Shown piece after piece: positions 7,607 through 16,890 of a stretch of DNA of 64,000 nucleotides (positions within the stretch are counted from its first letter, which is position 1; every line of letters begins with the position of its first letter). A model generated the notes under the pieces. It saw only the letters and a program-made list of their open reading frames with translations, was not told the origin of the DNA and searched no databases. The stretch is from Paenibacillus planticolens. GTDB lineage: Bacteria > Bacillota > Bacilli > Paenibacillales > NBRC-103111. The position numbers were made by a program, and so were the translations under genes. The DNA lies in NCBI RefSeq assembly GCF_013141725.1, contig NZ_WHNZ01000061.1, positions 310,001-374,000 of the forward strand. Direction: 5' to 3'.

Positions 7607-8866
7607 TTAGTTGCTCACTTTAATTTTATCTCCATCTTTCAATTGGTGCTGTCCGGATGTCACGAGCATTTCGCCTTCTTTAACGCCGGATAACACTTCT
7701 TGATTCGTTTCATTTAAACGTCCAAGTTCAACCTTGCGCTTTTGAACCGTTTCCCCGTTCACGATGTAAACAAAGCTGTCTCCGCCTTCGCGAACGATAC
7801 TAAGACTTGGGATGACTGGTACGTTTTGTTCGTCATCTTTTGTAAGTTCGACTTGGGCCTTGGATCCGGGCTTCAGCTTGCCATCCGGATTCGGAACTTC
7901 AAGCTCCAGGTCATAAGCTTTGGATTGCCCGTTGATCACATCGGATAAATACGTTACTTTGGCGTTGGCTTTGTCTGTAACCCCTGGTATGTAGAACGTT
8001 AATTCGCCTTTGCCGCGAACGAGACTGGCGGAAGCTTCGGTCAGCTGGGATTTGATTTTGACCGGATTCGTCTGCTGCACTTCACCCACACGGCCGCCCG
8101 GAGCTAACGTTTGACCGACTGTTACGTTCAGATCCGTTAGTACACCGGATGCAGGCGCTTTTACATCGAGATTGCTAAGCGTTCTATCGATATTCCGCGC
8201 GCTAACTTGTGCAGACTCTAGGCTGGTTTCCACTTGCGCTAGTGAATTCGTCTCTTGCAATGTTTTCAGAGATCTACGAGCGCTCTCCAGATCTTTCTTC
8301 ATATTCGTAAGTGCTGTTTCGGCCTGCTCTAATTGCGTTTTTGTGGCTGTTCCTAAATCATAATCATTACGAACCCTGTTATAAGCCTTCCCTAGATCGC
8401 TAACCGCTGTTTCCAATTTCGAAACCCCGTCTTTGGCATCCGCTATTCCATTTGTTGTTTTTTGCTTAGCTTCAACAAGTCCTGCCTGAGCTCCTTTAAT
8501 GCTCACAGCATTTAAATCTTTTTGAATCAAAACATCCGTAGGATCTAAGCGGAACAGCACATCGCCCTTCTCTACTTTATCTCCGCGTTTCTTTACAATT
8601 TCAATAACTTCCCCGCCCGACTTCGCCACAACATCCAGTTGAACGGATGAAACAACGTCTCCTACTTGTTCAATCGGATTACCAATTTTCTGCTTCGCAA
8701 TTTTGGCCGTTTTCACAACTTTAACCCCTTGCTCCGCAGAGGCTGCCGGTGTTGCACTGGGGTTTGCTGCCGGTGTGGCAGAACATCCCGCGGCAATCGC
8801 CGCGCTAAGCGCGACGACACCGAATAACTTGACACTTTGCTTAATCGTAAACAACTGACGTTTCAT
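7607..8866 (-). CDS. RND efflux adaptor lipoprotein (HlyD/MFP family)
   Basis: This 419-residue membrane-fusion-type adaptor has the lipobox IAAGC with Cys28, so it should be lipid-anchored outside the membrane. The order is the usual palindrome: a barrel-sandwich half (SSVQLDVVAKSGGEVIEIVKK), a long coiled coil around residues 125-215 (LGKAYNRVRNDYDLG ... LEQAETALTNMKKDLESAR), the second half (DVKAPASGVLTDLNVTVGQ), then beta-barrel and membrane-proximal domains. GGAGAA precedes the ATG. It lies 29 bp after the RND permease and is presumably its partner. In a monoderm it would link the pump to the wall zone rather than to an outer-membrane channel. Confidence 0.9.
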   Translation of the reverse strand: MKRQLFTIKQSVKLFGVVALSAAIAAGCSATPAANPSATPAASAEQGVKVVKTAKIAKQKIGNPIEQVGDVVSSVQLDVVAKSGGEVIEIVKKRGDKVEKGDVLFRLDPTDVLIQKDLNAVSIKGAQAGLVEAKQKTTNGIADAKDGVSKLETAVSDLGKAYNRVRNDYDLGTATKTQLEQAETALTNMKKDLESARRSLKTLQETNSLAQVETSLESAQVSARNIDRTLSNLDVKAPASGVLTDLNVTVGQTLAPGGRVGEVQQTNPVKIKSQLTEASASLVRGKGELTFYIPGVTDKANAKVTYLSDVINGQSKAYDLELEVPNPDGKLKPGSKAQVELTKDDEQNVPVIPSLSIVREGGDSFVYIVNGETVQKRKVELGRLNETNQEVLSGVKEGEMLVTSGQHQLKDGDKIKVSN

Positions 8867-8895
8867 ATTCGATTTCTCCTTTTCCCCTGTTCAGC

Positions 8896-11800
8896 TTATT
8901 GAATCGCAGATGGTGCTTGCTCCGATTGAATGGAAGACGACTTCCCTTTTCTTTTGAACCAGCGGCCTTCTCTTTTCTTAAATAAAATCTCATACATGAT
9001 AGGCACGATAACTAGTGTTAATAGAGTTGAAGTCGTAAGACCGCCAATAACGACGACAGCTAATCCTTTGGAAATGATCGTTCCTTTCGATAAGCCAAGT
9101 CCTAATGGCAAAAGGGCAATGATCGTTGCGCCTGCTGTCATAATGATAGGTCTTAAACGTGTAATCCCGGCCTCAATAAGGGCATCACGGATGGAATAAT
9201 TTTGCTCTCTTAGCTGCTGCACACGGTCTACAAGCACAATCGCGTTCGTTACGACGATACCGATCAGCATGAGGAATCCAATCAGTGACGTAACATTGAT
9301 GGATTCTCCGGTAATAAGAAGTCCTAGAAGCCCCCCAATCGCCGCAAGCGGCAGAGAGAACAGAATGGCTAACGGTGCTCTTGCGTTTCCGAACGCAATA
9401 ACCATCACAATGTAAACAATGAAAATGGAGGCAAAGATGGCAATGAACATTTGCATAAAGCTTCTGTTGATATCATCGGAAACCCCTTTGACTTCACGGG
9501 AGACGCCCGATGGCAGCTCCAGCTTCGCCAATTCAGCGGTTATTTTTTGGCTCACGCCGCCTTTATCTGTGCTTTCGATTTTGGCTCTGACACTTACGAT
9601 TTGCTCTTCATCTTCGCGGCTAATGCTGTTTGGTGCGTCAATTTGCGTTATACGTGCAACTTCATTCAACTGAATGGTTTGACCCGTTGGCGTTTTGATC
9701 AAGAAAGTGCCTAATTTATCAACCGAGTTCTTATAGACGGGATTCAGCATAACTTTGGTCGCATACGTGACATTGTTAAACTTCAAATCTCCGAGCTTCT
9801 CTTCCGCAATCCAGGAGTTAACCGATTGTAAAATTTGCGCGGAGGAAAGATTGTATAAACGCGCCTTGTTCTGATCGACCGTAATCTCAACCTCGGTTTT
9901 GGAATCGCTCAAGCTGTCTTTGATATCGTTAAGCTCAGGGAATTCTTTCAGTTTATCTTTTACCATCTGAGCGGCTTGCTGGAGATATAACTGGTCATCA
10001 CCCTTTAGCGCATAGGAAAAATCTGCACCTGTAGATGTTGGCGGCCCTCCGGTAAATAACTGGATATTGACATCCGATCCGGGCGGCATCAATTTCAGCA
10101 TATCTTCCTTGTACGTTTTGACGGCTTCCGTCGCATCTGTATCAGGGGTTAGTTCGAAGAACATCATCGCTCGATAGGCATACCGGTCGCTGGTTTGGTT
10201 ATAACCGACTAGCGATTCGATATACTTAAATGCAGGATTGCCCAATTTATCTTTATGCTGTTTCAACTCTTTTTCGAGCTCTTTTGATTTCTCACTCATC
10301 ATCTCAAGGGATGTTTCGCGCGGCATCTTAATATCAATTGCGCCTTGTTTGACAGCTTCGCTGTTCGGCATGAAGGCCACGGCTAGATTCGGTACAGTTA
10401 TTACAATAGAAAGAATAAGAGCTACTAATGCAATCAACAGCGTTTTGATGCGGTTATTTAGAGACCAAATGATCGCCTTTTTATACTTTTCACCCATAGG
10501 TCCAACATGATGTTCGTCGTGATGGGTAAGTTTTTTGGATTTAAGCACCATCAGCTTCGCCAACATCGGAATGACGGTCAAAGCAACAATCAAGGAAGAC
10601 AACAAGGCTACAACGAGTGTAATTGCAAAAGGACGGAATACTTCGCCGACTACCCCGCTCACGAACCCGATCGGTCCGAATACACCTACCGTTGTAATCG
10701 TAGAGGACGTAATCGCACTGGATACTTGTTTCGTTGCTAACCGGATAACCGATTCATTGCGTTGCTGAGCGACTTGCAGTTGACTGTAAATATTTTCGAT
10801 AACGACGATACTGTCGTCCACGACCCTACCGACGGCGATCGCCATACCCCCGAGCGTCATAATATTCAGGGAAATGCCCAGCGGTCCCATAACCAATAGC
10901 GTGACGAGAATGGAAAGCGGGATGGAAACGAGTACGATTAGCGTCATACGTATATTACGGAGGAACAGCAGGATCATAACGGAGGCAAGAATTGCGCCTA
11001 AACCGCCTTCCTGCACCATACCGTGGATAGAATCTTTAATATCGTTGGCAGAATTATAAATTTTGTGGAATTTCACACCAGGCAGCGTCTGCGCCCAGTC
11101 TGACATTAATTTATCTGCACTGTCTGCAAATTCAACGGCATTCGCCGCTTTTGTTTTGTACAATAACACACCGATAGCCGGTTTATCATCTAATCTGGCA
11201 ATAAACTTGGACTCGCTGATGGCTTCAACCTTGGCAATTTGCTTAAGGAGCAGCGTATCGCCGGTTTTTGAGTTAACTTTTAAATTGTCTAAATTGTAAA
11301 TGGTATCCATTTCGCCCTTCACGCGAACCATCTGCTGATTTCCGTTGAAATCCACAGTACCCGCGGGGCTTGAAACCAATGCCGCTTTAATCATTCCTGA
11401 AACATCTGCAGGCGTTAATCCATATTGGTTAATCGCAGGAGCATCCAACTTAATCGTAAGCACTGCATCCTGATTGCCGACAGAATCTACGTGGTCAATT
11501 CCTTTTAGTCCATTGAAGCCGGGAAGAATTGTATTTTTGTATGCATTATCGAGCTCTGCCTGGTTCATTCCCTCATCGCCGTAAACCGCTAAGTAGTAAA
11601 CCGGTTCGGAAGCGAAGCCTGCCGTTAGTACTTTAGGCTTTTCGGAGCCTTGCGGAAGCTTCACATTGGAGATGAGACTCTCAACGTCTTTTTTCACATC
11701 TTCAGGCTTCTTGTCTTGCTCTAGCTCCAAAATAATTTGTGAGTAATTGTCCTGCGAGCTTGAACTTAATGTTTTTAGCCCGTCTAATCCGGCAACCGCC

Positions 11801-12006
11801 TTTTCCAGCGGCTTCGTAATTTCGTCTAACACATCCTTCGGAGGGGCTACGTATGTAGTACTTACGATGACGACCGGAAACGTAATATCCGGGAAACTTT
11901 CTACTTTGAGCGTCGTTGTGGAATATGAGCCACCTACGACTAACAGCAGCATGAGGATGAAAATTGCTGCTACATTTTTCATTGAAAACTCGGTTAACTT
12001 GATCAT
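8896..12006 (-). CDS. RND family efflux permease (HAE1-like)
   Basis: This 1036-residue proton-driven exporter has two six-helix halves, each with a large external porter domain. The N-terminus MIKLTEFSMKNVAAI is typical, as are YVAPPKDVLDEITKPLE in the first porter loop and the TM4 proton-relay motif GRVVDDSIVVIENI near residue 400. The length fits AcrB/SwrC-type pumps. The ATG at 12006, with AGGGGAG upstream, is chosen over a non-ATG start 14 codons earlier. B. subtilis SwrC is the best-known Firmicute relative and exports surfactin, so a lipopeptide or envelope-active substrate is a reasonable guess only. Upstream lies a five-copy operator-like array. Confidence 0.92.
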   Translation of the reverse strand: MIKLTEFSMKNVAAIFILMLLLVVGGSYSTTTLKVESFPDITFPVVIVSTTYVAPPKDVLDEITKPLEKAVAGLDGLKTLSSSSQDNYSQIILELEQDKKPEDVKKDVESLISNVKLPQGSEKPKVLTAGFASEPVYYLAVYGDEGMNQAELDNAYKNTILPGFNGLKGIDHVDSVGNQDAVLTIKLDAPAINQYGLTPADVSGMIKAALVSSPAGTVDFNGNQQMVRVKGEMDTIYNLDNLKVNSKTGDTLLLKQIAKVEAISESKFIARLDDKPAIGVLLYKTKAANAVEFADSADKLMSDWAQTLPGVKFHKIYNSANDIKDSIHGMVQEGGLGAILASVMILLFLRNIRMTLIVLVSIPLSILVTLLVMGPLGISLNIMTLGGMAIAVGRVVDDSIVVIENIYSQLQVAQQRNESVIRLATKQVSSAITSSTITTVGVFGPIGFVSGVVGEVFRPFAITLVVALLSSLIVALTVIPMLAKLMVLKSKKLTHHDEHHVGPMGEKYKKAIIWSLNNRIKTLLIALVALILSIVITVPNLAVAFMPNSEAVKQGAIDIKMPRETSLEMMSEKSKELEKELKQHKDKLGNPAFKYIESLVGYNQTSDRYAYRAMMFFELTPDTDATEAVKTYKEDMLKLMPPGSDVNIQLFTGGPPTSTGADFSYALKGDDQLYLQQAAQMVKDKLKEFPELNDIKDSLSDSKTEVEITVDQNKARLYNLSSAQILQSVNSWIAEEKLGDLKFNNVTYATKVMLNPVYKNSVDKLGTFLIKTPTGQTIQLNEVARITQIDAPNSISREDEEQIVSVRAKIESTDKGGVSQKITAELAKLELPSGVSREVKGVSDDINRSFMQMFIAIFASIFIVYIVMVIAFGNARAPLAILFSLPLAAIGGLLGLLITGESINVTSLIGFLMLIGIVVTNAIVLVDRVQQLREQNYSIRDALIEAGITRLRPIIMTAGATIIALLPLGLGLSKGTIISKGLAVVVIGGLTTSTLLTLVIVPIMYEILFKKREGRWFKRKGKSSSIQSEQAPSAIQ

Positions 12007-12130
12007 TCTCACTTCTCCCCTATCACCAGCTTTAATACTCTGACACACTCACTCAACCATCATACTTGGAATTTCTTAACAAAACATAAATTTTTTTCGA
12101 AAACTTTGTGTATTTTCGCGGCCTGGATTT

Positions 12131-12136
12131 ATTATA
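12131..12136 (-). promoter_or_regulatory. candidate -10 element for the RND operon
   Basis: TATAAT lies on the minus strand (ATTATA on the plus strand), but the hexamer 17 bp upstream is CTGTTT, a poor -35. A good -10 with a weak -35 next to an operator array is typical of activator-dependent promoters. Confidence 0.45.
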
Positions 12137-12167
12137 TATCGGCAAATGGATAAAAACAGGTGAGTGA

Positions 12168-12230
12168 AGTCATATTCCAGTCATAATTTGGGTCATATGG
12201 ACGGCAATACGGTTATGACTTCTTATGACT
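12168..12230. promoter_or_regulatory. five-copy (A/G)GTCATA array upstream of the RND operon
   Basis: AGTCATA or GGTCATA occurs at 12168-12174, 12179-12185 and 12191-12197. The inverse TATGACT occurs at 12214-12220 and 12224-12230. Spacing is 10-12 bp within each set, about one helical turn. This looks like tandem binding sites of an OmpR-type response regulator or similar activator, but no such regulator gene is in the window. Confidence 0.5.
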
Positions 12231-12237
12231 GGACACA

Positions 12238-12287
12238 AAAAAAGGGCTGCTCATAGATCTTTGAAGACCGTTTGAGACAACCCTTTG
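12238..12287 (-). terminator. terminator of the ABC export operon
   Basis: AAAGGGTTGTCTCA and TGAGCAGCCCTTT (minus-strand sense) form an interrupted stem followed by a T-run. It lies directly after the stop of the 716-residue exported protein and separates the ABC operon from the RND operon. Confidence 0.75.
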
Positions 12288-12296
12288 GTGTATGTT

Positions 12297-14447
12297 TTAA
12301 TCCGTCGTAATAAACCATTCCGCTTTCTGTGATGCAAGCAGTTTTCTCTGCCCTTGGAACTCATCATATACACTCAGTGTGTATTTCTCTAAAAATTTTG
12401 TGTTATAAATGAGGCCCGGATCCGGGAGCGTGATTTTGAAGTTCTCTCTCTTCCCAAGCCGGATTTTCGTATCTTCATCGGCTGTGGAATCCCCGTTGAA
12501 AACGTCAAAGTCTTTGAAATCGAACTTTTTCTCAAAACGTTTGATACCGCCGCCATCCTCAAATACAAGCAGTAAATTATGCCCTTCGGTATTAATCTCA
12601 GTCAACTTCTCTTTCGTTAACTCATAATTGAATTTAAGCGTAAAGACGTTATCTTCAATTTTCGTCCCGATTTTATCAATGGATATGTTATAAGGGAATA
12701 AGTCCACATTTTTAAGCGTAGTCGCCACTTTCTTGCTCTCCGTTGGCAGCCAGTACGCAACCGGGTTTACATAAGCGTCAGCGACAGGTTTGTCTCCTTC
12801 CGACAGTTTGCCATCCGTAACGGCTTCCCCAAGAAGCAAATTCATGTTCTCGGTCGAGAATCCTTTCGGCACAGGCGCCCATACATGAAGCAGCGCTTTT
12901 CCCGATGGGGAGATTTTATTCTTCACCTCCGCAACGGAAGCCGGGAATACCGTTCCGTCTGACGAACGGAAATTCGCAACAAGCTTGGCCGTGTTCGTAA
13001 ATCTTTTCTCCAGGTTCGTCACTTCGACCATAGCGGAATACATAATGCTTGTCTTGTCCTCGTAGGTGGATACATTCCGAATCGCATATTTCGCTTTGCG
13101 TCCAACATCGCTGGTCGAGTAGGACTCGCCAAGACCAACAAAAGGAACCGATTGAAGCTCCGCTTGCGTCGAAAACTCCAGAACGTCTGTCGTTGCAGCA
13201 CTGCTATTGTCCGTTCCTGCAGCCGGCGCGTCTCCCTCTTTTTCTTGCAGCACCAGCTTCACTCGAGAGAATTCATACGTATACGGCAATTTCCCCGCCA
13301 ACTGGAGATTAACGTTCGTGCCCGCTCCAAGCCCAATCACTTTAGCTGTTTGGATCAGTTTGGCCTCGATTTTGACCGCATCGTCCAACAGGAAATATCC
13401 GGCTAATTTCGGGATTGGCAGCGACTCATCCCCTTTGTTGCTTAAGACTAAATCCGCCGTCAATAAATCTTGATCCTCCCAAGGCAACCGATGAAGGCCG
13501 CCAAGCTGAACGGTGTAAACACCCGACTTATTGGTGAAAGAATACTCTTTGCCAATCGATCCGCCTTCTTGGGACGATACGGAAGGCAGTTGGAAATTCG
13601 CTACGGCGACATTAAGCTTCAAATCTGCGATCGTCTCCGCAATGGACAGCTGCCATGCATCCGCGGCTACCGCTACGGGAATAGAACCGGAAAGTTGAAT
13701 TTCCTTGCTTTCCTTTGGATTAATCTTTAAATCCTTGAGCCCTTTAGCTTCCAACGGATACAGCAGCCCGTCCGGCGTCCGTATCGAGAATAAGTACGAG
13801 GGAATAGTGACGCTATGATTGCCTGCATTCTCTAAAGTCAGATACACCGTAGGAACATGATATTTCTCATTTTTGTTGCTGACATACTTTTTAATTGAAG
13901 CATGCACGTCGACTCCGCCGACAGAGATGACCCCTGCGCGATCAGCTGAAGTGACATCCGTGTAATCATTCGGTACAGCGACTTCCCCAAGCACCTGCTC
14001 GAAATTGGCTTGGCTAAAGTCCCATTTAATAAACTGGACAACGAGGTCCTGCAGGTTTGTACTTGGATTCACCGTTGCATAGAACGTTAAATCGGTTGTT
14101 GAACCGGGAGCTACCCGGTTCTTATCCTTATCGGCAGGCAGCAAGCGCGCTGAGAATTGATTGCCTGATTTGCTTTTCAGCCTTGCCCAGTAATCGATAA
14201 ATTGCAGCTCGCTGCTCCCTTCGTTGTGGATCGTGATCGTGAATGTTGCGATCTTCCCGCTCTGATCGGGTAGAACGTGAATTTGCTTCAATTCAAAATA
14301 ACTGCTTTTTGTAATCGGCACCTTACCTATCGCCATCGTAACGGCAGGCGGACTGCCGTCTGCCCAAACGGGCGTTATGGCGCCAAATGCCATCGTGGCA
14401 GACAAGGCAATGGTGGCCACGTATTTGTAGCTGAATTTGATATTCAT
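12297..14447 (-). CDS. large exported beta-rich protein, paralogue of 5831-7582
   Basis: This 716-residue protein has a Sec signal peptide: KFSYKYVATIALSATMAF, then PVWADG. The ATG at 14447 is chosen because AAGGAGG lies 11 bp upstream; an ATG seven codons earlier overlaps that ribosome site. The mature part carries at least four beta-sandwich-like repeats with the grammar L-N-G-(N/D)-x-S-(V/L)-x-IP, a DGxxYPL turn and an INPKESKEIQLSG edge. It ends with a block starting VDLFPYNISIDKIG that matches the HVYPYEIKI block of the RND-operon paralogue. It closes the ABC/FtsX operon. Substrate, scaffold or sensor roles are all possible; I recognise no named function. Confidence 0.8.
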   Translation of the reverse strand: MNIKFSYKYVATIALSATMAFGAITPVWADGSPPAVTMAIGKVPITKSSYFELKQIHVLPDQSGKIATFTITIHNEGSSELQFIDYWARLKSKSGNQFSARLLPADKDKNRVAPGSTTDLTFYATVNPSTNLQDLVVQFIKWDFSQANFEQVLGEVAVPNDYTDVTSADRAGVISVGGVDVHASIKKYVSNKNEKYHVPTVYLTLENAGNHSVTIPSYLFSIRTPDGLLYPLEAKGLKDLKINPKESKEIQLSGSIPVAVAADAWQLSIAETIADLKLNVAVANFQLPSVSSQEGGSIGKEYSFTNKSGVYTVQLGGLHRLPWEDQDLLTADLVLSNKGDESLPIPKLAGYFLLDDAVKIEAKLIQTAKVIGLGAGTNVNLQLAGKLPYTYEFSRVKLVLQEKEGDAPAAGTDNSSAATTDVLEFSTQAELQSVPFVGLGESYSTSDVGRKAKYAIRNVSTYEDKTSIMYSAMVEVTNLEKRFTNTAKLVANFRSSDGTVFPASVAEVKNKISPSGKALLHVWAPVPKGFSTENMNLLLGEAVTDGKLSEGDKPVADAYVNPVAYWLPTESKKVATTLKNVDLFPYNISIDKIGTKIEDNVFTLKFNYELTKEKLTEINTEGHNLLLVFEDGGGIKRFEKKFDFKDFDVFNGDSTADEDTKIRLGKRENFKITLPDPGLIYNTKFLEKYTLSVYDEFQGQRKLLASQKAEWFITTD

Positions 14448-14499
14448 GGTGTGGATGGCCTCCTTCATCGTTTAACTAGCTTCGTATGGAACGACCTGC

Positions 14500-15969
14500 T
14501 TAACCGGCAGGAACTGCTTGAATCATTGGACTCCCCGGTTCACCCGGATTTTCTTTCATTTGCTTCAGCATCGCGTCGCCCTGGGTTTGCCATATTTTGA
14601 GCGCCTCGCGTGCAGTCGTTTTCCCTTGCAGAACAAGGTTAAACTGTTGGCGTCCAATTTCTTGTACTTGATAAATATTCGGCTTGTCGCGGTAAATTTT
14701 GAAGCTGTTATCCATCGGCGCAGGAGTCACATTGTAAAATGCTTCCATATGGAAGTCCATGCCATCTTTAGGTTTCAAATATTTGGAACGTGCCACCAAG
14801 TTATAAGAGCTATGTGATTTCAGCTTAGCCCAGTCATCGCCGTTCACGAATTTAATGAATTTCCAAGCATCTTCCGGATTTTGAGCCTTCGCGTTAATCC
14901 CCATGATGCCATTCATATAAATGGAGCCGCCAACGCCTTTAGCCTCAGGATGGGAAGGAATCGTAACTACATCCCAGTCAAGTGGCGTGTACCCTTTATA
15001 GCTGGCAGCATTTTTATTTGCACTGGCAATCTGCTGAATTTGACCATAATTAATAATTCCCATCGCTAACCGGCTCGACATGAAATCGTCATAGGCAAAA
15101 GGATTCTCTTGATCGAATTGGCGATTCATCCCCTTTTGAGGATCCATCAGCTCAGGAAACACGTTATCTTTTTGCAGCTGCGCCATTTTCGTCCAAACTT
15201 TCTCCCACTGGTCCGTGTCCACCGTCATCTTTTCTCCGGCGTCATCAAACATTTTTAACTGGAGAGGAGCTGTGTACATTTGCATGCCATAGAACAAATC
15301 GCCTTGTGCTTGCGTGGAGAATGAGAAGCCGTTAATGCGGCTATCCCCTTCACCTTTGGTAAGGCGTTTGGAAAGATCAAAAACTTCATCCCACGTCATG
15401 CCGTCTTTCGGAAAATCAACGCCGGCATCCTGGAACATTTTCTTATTATAAATAAGTGCGGAAGAGGAGAACGTTGGAGCAAGGGCATACAGTTTGCCGC
15501 TGCCCGCATTCTTGATGCCATCGATCACGGCAGGTACGATACCTGTCGTATCAAATTTATCTTTCGTAATCAGCGGATCCAGTTGCGACAACATGTTGCT
15601 TTCGATGATATCCGGCAGTTGCTCGAAGCCGACCATTACGACATCCGGAGGATTATCGCCTTGCATGACCTCTTTCAGCTTTTCCATCGGGTCCGGCATC
15701 TTTTCGCCCGGTTTCATACCGCCATACCGGTATCGGTCGTCCATAGTCGGAATCATTTCAATCTTGATATTCGGATTGGCGAACTCAAACACTTCCGTAA
15801 ATTGCTGTCTGAAATACTCGTCATCGCCGAAGCCCATCGATGTTGCGATTTTCAGCACTCTTTCCTGTTTGTCATCGGATTTCTCGCCTTTCGTACAAGC
15901 AGCGGCCAGTGGTACGACCATCGCCAAAGTCAAAGATGTGGCGAGCATTTTGCGCGTTAATAATTTCAT
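14500..15969 (-). CDS. extracellular solute-binding lipoprotein (family 1)
   Basis: This 489-residue lipoprotein has the lipobox LAAAC with Cys25. The body follows the family-1 sugar-type binding fold: EVFEFANPNIKIEMIP, GDNPPDVVMVGFEQLPDI, LYALAPTFSSSALIYNKKMFQDAG and a WDEVFDLSKRLTKG hinge segment, with AWKFIKFVNG late. Such proteins normally feed a MalFG-type importer, but no importer permease is nearby. Here the gene overlaps the second ABC ATPase by 4 bp inside an FtsX-type export operon, so it may sense or present a ligand to the exporter. Annotated elsewhere it would simply be called a sugar ABC binding protein. Confidence 0.88.
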   Translation of the reverse strand: MKLLTRKMLATSLTLAMVVPLAAACTKGEKSDDKQERVLKIATSMGFGDDEYFRQQFTEVFEFANPNIKIEMIPTMDDRYRYGGMKPGEKMPDPMEKLKEVMQGDNPPDVVMVGFEQLPDIIESNMLSQLDPLITKDKFDTTGIVPAVIDGIKNAGSGKLYALAPTFSSSALIYNKKMFQDAGVDFPKDGMTWDEVFDLSKRLTKGEGDSRINGFSFSTQAQGDLFYGMQMYTAPLQLKMFDDAGEKMTVDTDQWEKVWTKMAQLQKDNVFPELMDPQKGMNRQFDQENPFAYDDFMSSRLAMGIINYGQIQQIASANKNAASYKGYTPLDWDVVTIPSHPEAKGVGGSIYMNGIMGINAKAQNPEDAWKFIKFVNGDDWAKLKSHSSYNLVARSKYLKPKDGMDFHMEAFYNVTPAPMDNSFKIYRDKPNIYQVQEIGRQQFNLVLQGKTTAREALKIWQTQGDAMLKQMKENPGEPGSPMIQAVPAG

Positions 15970-16889
15970 TTGGATTTACCCCCGTCAGCAATTGAATGCA
16001 ATTTAGTTTCCTCTACAGCAGGAATGGCTTTTGGTGCTTTAATCATGATTTTTTCGCCGTCGAACTCCATCGTCGCTTTGCCCTCGATTTGCAGGGCGGT
16101 CAAATAAGCCTTCGGCACTTGCAAGCGTCCTGCCCGATCCAATACAACAAACTCTTCATGATCCTCGTTCGCGAGTCCTCCGGCGTTGCGGCCTTCGCCA
16201 TCAAGCGACGGACTCCGGGCGATAAACTCCGAGCTGGTCATCCCATCCCGGATGGCAACGACCCGGCCAACTTTGCCGGCAATGGATAAATCATGCGTGA
16301 CAATGACAATCGTCACACCTAATTCTTTATTCAATCGTTGGAAAATAGATAGGATCATATCCGCTGTTTTCGAATCTACGGACCCTGTCGGTTCATCGGC
16401 GAGCAGCAGCCTTGGCCGATTAGCCAGCGAAATGGCAATGGCCACGCGCTGCTGCTCCCCTCCCGACAGTTCCTGAAGCTTGTTATTCAACCGGTGGCCG
16501 AGTCCCACCCATTCCAGCAATTGCTTGGCATAGGCAGGATCATAGTTCCCGCTGAGCATCATCGGCATTTCCACATTTTCGAGCGCGGTCAAGTAAGACA
16601 CGAGATTGCGCGCATTATTTTGCCAGATGAAGCCGACGGTATGCCGCTTGTATTCGACCAACTGTTTATCGGTGATTTTCAATAAATCCCAATCTCCGAC
16701 CTTCACTTGGCCTGCGGAAGGACGATCCAATCCGCCCAAGATGTTTAGCAAGGTAGACTTGCCGCTTCCGCTGTTCCCGATAATCGCCATAAGTTCGCCG
16801 GCGTCAACCTGAATGTTCAATCCTTGCAAAGCGACAACTTCGATTTCGTCTGATTTGTAAATTTTGACCAAGCCCTCGCAGGTAATCAT
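15966..16889 (-). CDS. ABC ATPase with C-terminal AbrB-like domain
   Basis: This 307-residue LolD/MacB-type ATPase has Walker A GNSGSGKST near residue 38, Q-loop FIWQNNARN, signature LSGGEQQRVAIA, Walker B LLLADEPTG and switch IVTHD. The core ends near residue 225, beyond which most members stop. Here about 80 more residues follow. Residues about 247-286 (VVLDRAGRLQVPKAY ... FDGEKIMIKAP) match the swapped-hairpin pattern of SpoVT/AbrB DNA-binding domains. It is one nucleotide pair upstream of the lipoprotein (4-bp overlap) and directly after the FtsX permease. The tail could mediate dimerisation or regulation; DNA binding is only inferred. Confidence 0.88.
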   Translation of the reverse strand: MITCEGLVKIYKSDEIEVVALQGLNIQVDAGELMAIIGNSGSGKSTLLNILGGLDRPSAGQVKVGDWDLLKITDKQLVEYKRHTVGFIWQNNARNLVSYLTALENVEMPMMLSGNYDPAYAKQLLEWVGLGHRLNNKLQELSGGEQQRVAIAISLANRPRLLLADEPTGSVDSKTADMILSIFQRLNKELGVTIVIVTHDLSIAGKVGRVVAIRDGMTSSEFIARSPSLDGEGRNAGGLANEDHEEFVVLDRAGRLQVPKAYLTALQIEGKATMEFDGEKIMIKAPKAIPAVEETKLHSIADGGKSK

Positions 16890-16890
16890 T

